Of a DNA stretch of 7,330 nt, positions 5,566 to 7,330 are shown piece by piece; the first letter of the stretch is position 1, and each line of letters starts with the position of its first letter. Source of the DNA: Methanosarcinaceae archaeon (GTDB lineage: Archaea; Halobacteriota; Methanosarcinia; Methanosarcinales; Methanosarcinaceae); NCBI GenBank assembly GCA_020793555.1, contig DQIO01000211.1, positions 1-7,330 of the forward strand, read 5' to 3'. The notes beneath the pieces were generated by a model, which made no database searches, was not told where the DNA came from, and saw only the letters and a list, made by a program, of their open reading frames with translations. A program made the position numbers and the translations under genes.

Positions 5566-7044
5566 ATGGATAAATATGACGTAATTGTCGTGGGTGCAGG
5601 GATTAGCGGACTATTGGCTGCACTCACATTGTCAAAACACGGTAAAAAGGTGCTCGTTCTTGAAAAATCAGAGCATGTTGGAGGTAACTGCAATAGTTAT
5701 ACAATTGACGGTTTCCAGGTGGATACCGGTGCTCATGCCATAACACATCTTGCAGTTGGACCATTGAAGATGTTGATGGATAACTATTTTGATTACATGC
5801 CGGTGTTTGAGGATTACGGGAATTATCACATTCGGACAGAAACCGGTTTCCAGAAGGTTCCATCGAATTTGAGGGATTTTGTCACATTTGACATGCTTCC
5901 AAAAAAAGATAGGCTGGTACTGTCTCAGGCTATAACCAAAGCTCTCACGCTATCCACTTTTGGAGTTGATCTGTCCAAACAGTCTGCGTATGATTCACTA
6001 CCAAAAAACCTGTCAAAAGACACGTATGACTTTGTAAATGCAATTTCACATTTCCTGTCTGGAAAATCAATGAAGGAAACATCTGTTCACAGGATGTTAA
6101 CAGGCAGTAGTTTTGTACGTGATAGTATCACACAGGAACAATTTGAAAGTATTGTGGGCTCGAAAGATACACCGCAACATACTGAATCTATTCTACAGTC
6201 TATATTACGTTACAATCTTCACACATCTTTGAGATCAAAATTGATGGGAGTATTAGAAAATCCGATCAAAAGTACTGTCCCACATCCATTTGTATCGATA
6301 GGCAGGTTTGCAGTAAGTAATCAAACTGCCAAAGCTCAAGGTTATCCGCGTAAAGGGCTCAAGGCTGTATTGAACTCTGTTCTCTATTCTCTTCCGGACA
6401 CGGTTGAGATACATACAAACAGCGAAGTCAAACGCATTCTCACAAATGAGGGAAAAGTAACAGGTGTGGAAACTGATCAGGCTTACTATGCTGATATTGT
6501 GGTTTACACAGGTTTTGCAAAGAACCTGCCTGATGTTGTTGAAGACCTGCCAAGATCCTATGTTGACGAACTTGGAGGAATTGTCCAGACCAAGAGTTTG
6601 ACTGTCTGGTTAGGTCTTGAAAAAAGAATAGATGAGTTCAACTATGTCGGTTCTGAGATATGGTTTAAGGATACTCCATACTGGGCAATGCCGATAAGCA
6701 ATTACGATTCATCTCTTGCACCAAAAGAAAAACAACTTGCAGGATTTGTGTTTGTGTTGGATGAGAATCGATCAGAAGGATCAGAAATAAAGAAGGCGTA
6801 TGATACGATTTACCATGCCTTGCCATCGATTGAAAGACATGTTGAAATGCAGCATGAGCAGATAACAATTCCTGAAAAAGCAGCTGTCACCATTAGCGGA
6901 AAATTCGCAGATATACGGACTCCTATCAAAAACATGTACCTTGCAGGTACAGACACAGATAATCGCAGTATGGGAATAACCCGCGCTGCGTATTCTATTA
7001 TTGAGATGCTCGGTGCGGTAAACGAAGACGGAAACCTGCACTAA
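5566..7044 (+). CDS. FAD-dependent oxidoreductase, phytoene desaturase (CrtI)-like
   Basis: The 492-residue protein belongs to the large flavoprotein family that includes carotenoid desaturases and isomerases, protoporphyrinogen oxidases and amine oxidases. The N-terminus DVIVVGAGISGLLAALTLSKHG (5-26) is a Rossmann dinucleotide fold with GxGxxG at 10-15. Glu33 binds the ribose, and EHVGGNCNSY (36-45) is the family's second flavin motif. Near the C-terminus NMYLAGTDTDNRSMGITRAAYS (456-477) closes the FAD site. A central substrate domain lies roughly at 110-260. There is no signal peptide, but such enzymes are often membrane-associated. The substrate cannot be read from sequence; a role in isoprenoid or lipid redox chemistry is plausible, and carotenoid synthesis in this organism should not be assumed. 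It sits 28 bases after purC with a weak ribosome binding site (GTGGA), probably in the same transcript. Confidence 0.87.
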   Translation: MDKYDVIVVGAGISGLLAALTLSKHGKKVLVLEKSEHVGGNCNSYTIDGFQVDTGAHAITHLAVGPLKMLMDNYFDYMPVFEDYGNYHIRTETGFQKVPSNLRDFVTFDMLPKKDRLVLSQAITKALTLSTFGVDLSKQSAYDSLPKNLSKDTYDFVNAISHFLSGKSMKETSVHRMLTGSSFVRDSITQEQFESIVGSKDTPQHTESILQSILRYNLHTSLRSKLMGVLENPIKSTVPHPFVSIGRFAVSNQTAKAQGYPRKGLKAVLNSVLYSLPDTVEIHTNSEVKRILTNEGKVTGVETDQAYYADIVVYTGFAKNLPDVVEDLPRSYVDELGGIVQTKSLTVWLGLEKRIDEFNYVGSEIWFKDTPYWAMPISNYDSSLAPKEKQLAGFVFVLDENRSEGSEIKKAYDTIYHALPSIERHVEMQHEQITIPEKAAVTISGKFADIRTPIKNMYLAGTDTDNRSMGITRAAYSIIEMLGAVNEDGNLH

Positions 7045-7052
7045 GGCAGGTT
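7033..7052 (+). terminator. Hairpin spanning the oxidoreductase stop codon
   Basis: AACCTGC (7033-7039) and GCAGGTT (7046-7052) form a perfect 7-bp stem whose 6-base loop contains the TAA stop. It is placed to mark or protect the 3' end of the purC-oxidoreductase message. No strong T-run follows, so termination is uncertain; T-rich tracts appear later, near 7139-7153. Confidence 0.4.
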
Positions 7053-7159
7053 CTGATCTGATATTTGGTATGTGTTTCGCTATCAAGATCCACAATATAC
7101 AAAAATCGACATAAAATAATAATTCTCAGTGTATTCCACTTGTTTTCGTTTTTGAATTG

Positions 7160-7182
7160 TATATAATTTATAGAATTATATA
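7160..7182. repeat. AT-rich perfect 9-bp inverted repeat, possible promoter
   Basis: TATATAATT (7160-7168) and AATTATATA (7174-7182) are exact reverse complements with a 5-base spacer. Such a sequence could be a TATA box readable in both directions for a gene or RNA beyond the right edge. The surrounding stretch 7045-7330 has no convincing gene. Two further perfect 10-base palindromes, GCCATATGGC (7265-7274) and ACCGATCGGT (7304-7313), lie downstream. Confidence 0.45.
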
Positions 7183-7330
7183 GTTCGAGTTAATTCGACC
7201 GAAGGGAAATTTTTCTTAACTTCTAGTGTCACGTCAATTATCAAGTGTCTGATTATGAAGATAAGCCATATGGCGCAATTTCAATTTTCTAAACTCCAAG
7301 ATGACCGATCGGTTTCTACACAGTGCCGTC

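Noticed and set aside
7255..7330. Partial plus-strand frame (MKISHMAQFQFSK...) running off the right edge
   Set aside because: Only 25 codons, no ribosome binding site and no recognisable family; noted as a finding but not called as a gene.
1..7330. CTACACTGCC at the left end and CTACACAGTGCC at the right end as element ends
   Set aside because: The match needs a two-base gap, is short, and the genes between are ordinary chromosomal genes, so chance is likelier.

Overview
The window (about 42% GC by eye) reads as chromosomal DNA of a mesophilic euryarchaeon, most likely a methanogen-type member of the Methanosarcinales or a relative. The evidence is a NurA/HerA repair pair, an archaeal-type NikR, a tRNA-Lys gene without an encoded CCA, ribosome binding sites of the GGTGA/AGGTGAT type in front of some genes, TATA-like boxes about 25-30 bases before leaderless starts in front of others, and an archaeal/bacterial-type PurC. 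The lineage is inferred from gene content and protein style, not from a search.

Layout. Positions 1-129 are non-coding with one perfect hairpin. On the minus strand lie a 56-residue ribbon-helix-helix (CopG-type) protein (130-300), tRNA-Lys(CTT) (348-421) with its own TATA-like box, and then the overlapping nurA (start near 3632) and herA (end 524). Divergent from nurA is an ArsR-family metal sensor (3757-4113) with a CxC metal motif. It converges on nikR (4124-4546, minus strand), and an exact 18-bp palindrome fills the gap. The 277-base gap between nikR and purC holds both promoters and a long inverted repeat of the CACAGAGGACACAGAG type. On the plus strand purC (4824-5537) is followed 28 bases later by a 492-residue FAD-dependent oxidoreductase of the phytoene-desaturase-like family (5566-7044). 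The last 286 bases are AT-rich, with several perfect short palindromes and no convincing gene.

How the genes work together. NurA and HerA form a hexameric translocase-nuclease machine for resecting DNA ends; their stop/start overlap suggests translational coupling and matched amounts. ArsR and NikR are two independent metal-responsive repressors whose targets, apart from possible autoregulation, are not visible here. PurC is a housekeeping purine enzyme; the oxidoreductase behind it has no obvious link to purines and is probably only co-transcribed.

I do not see a clearly new multi-gene system. The points most worth a second look are the perfect dyads at and inside the arsR start region, the long inverted repeat between nikR and purC, the Asp in place of the usual His in the last NurA motif, and the tiny ribbon-helix-helix gene beside tRNA-Lys.
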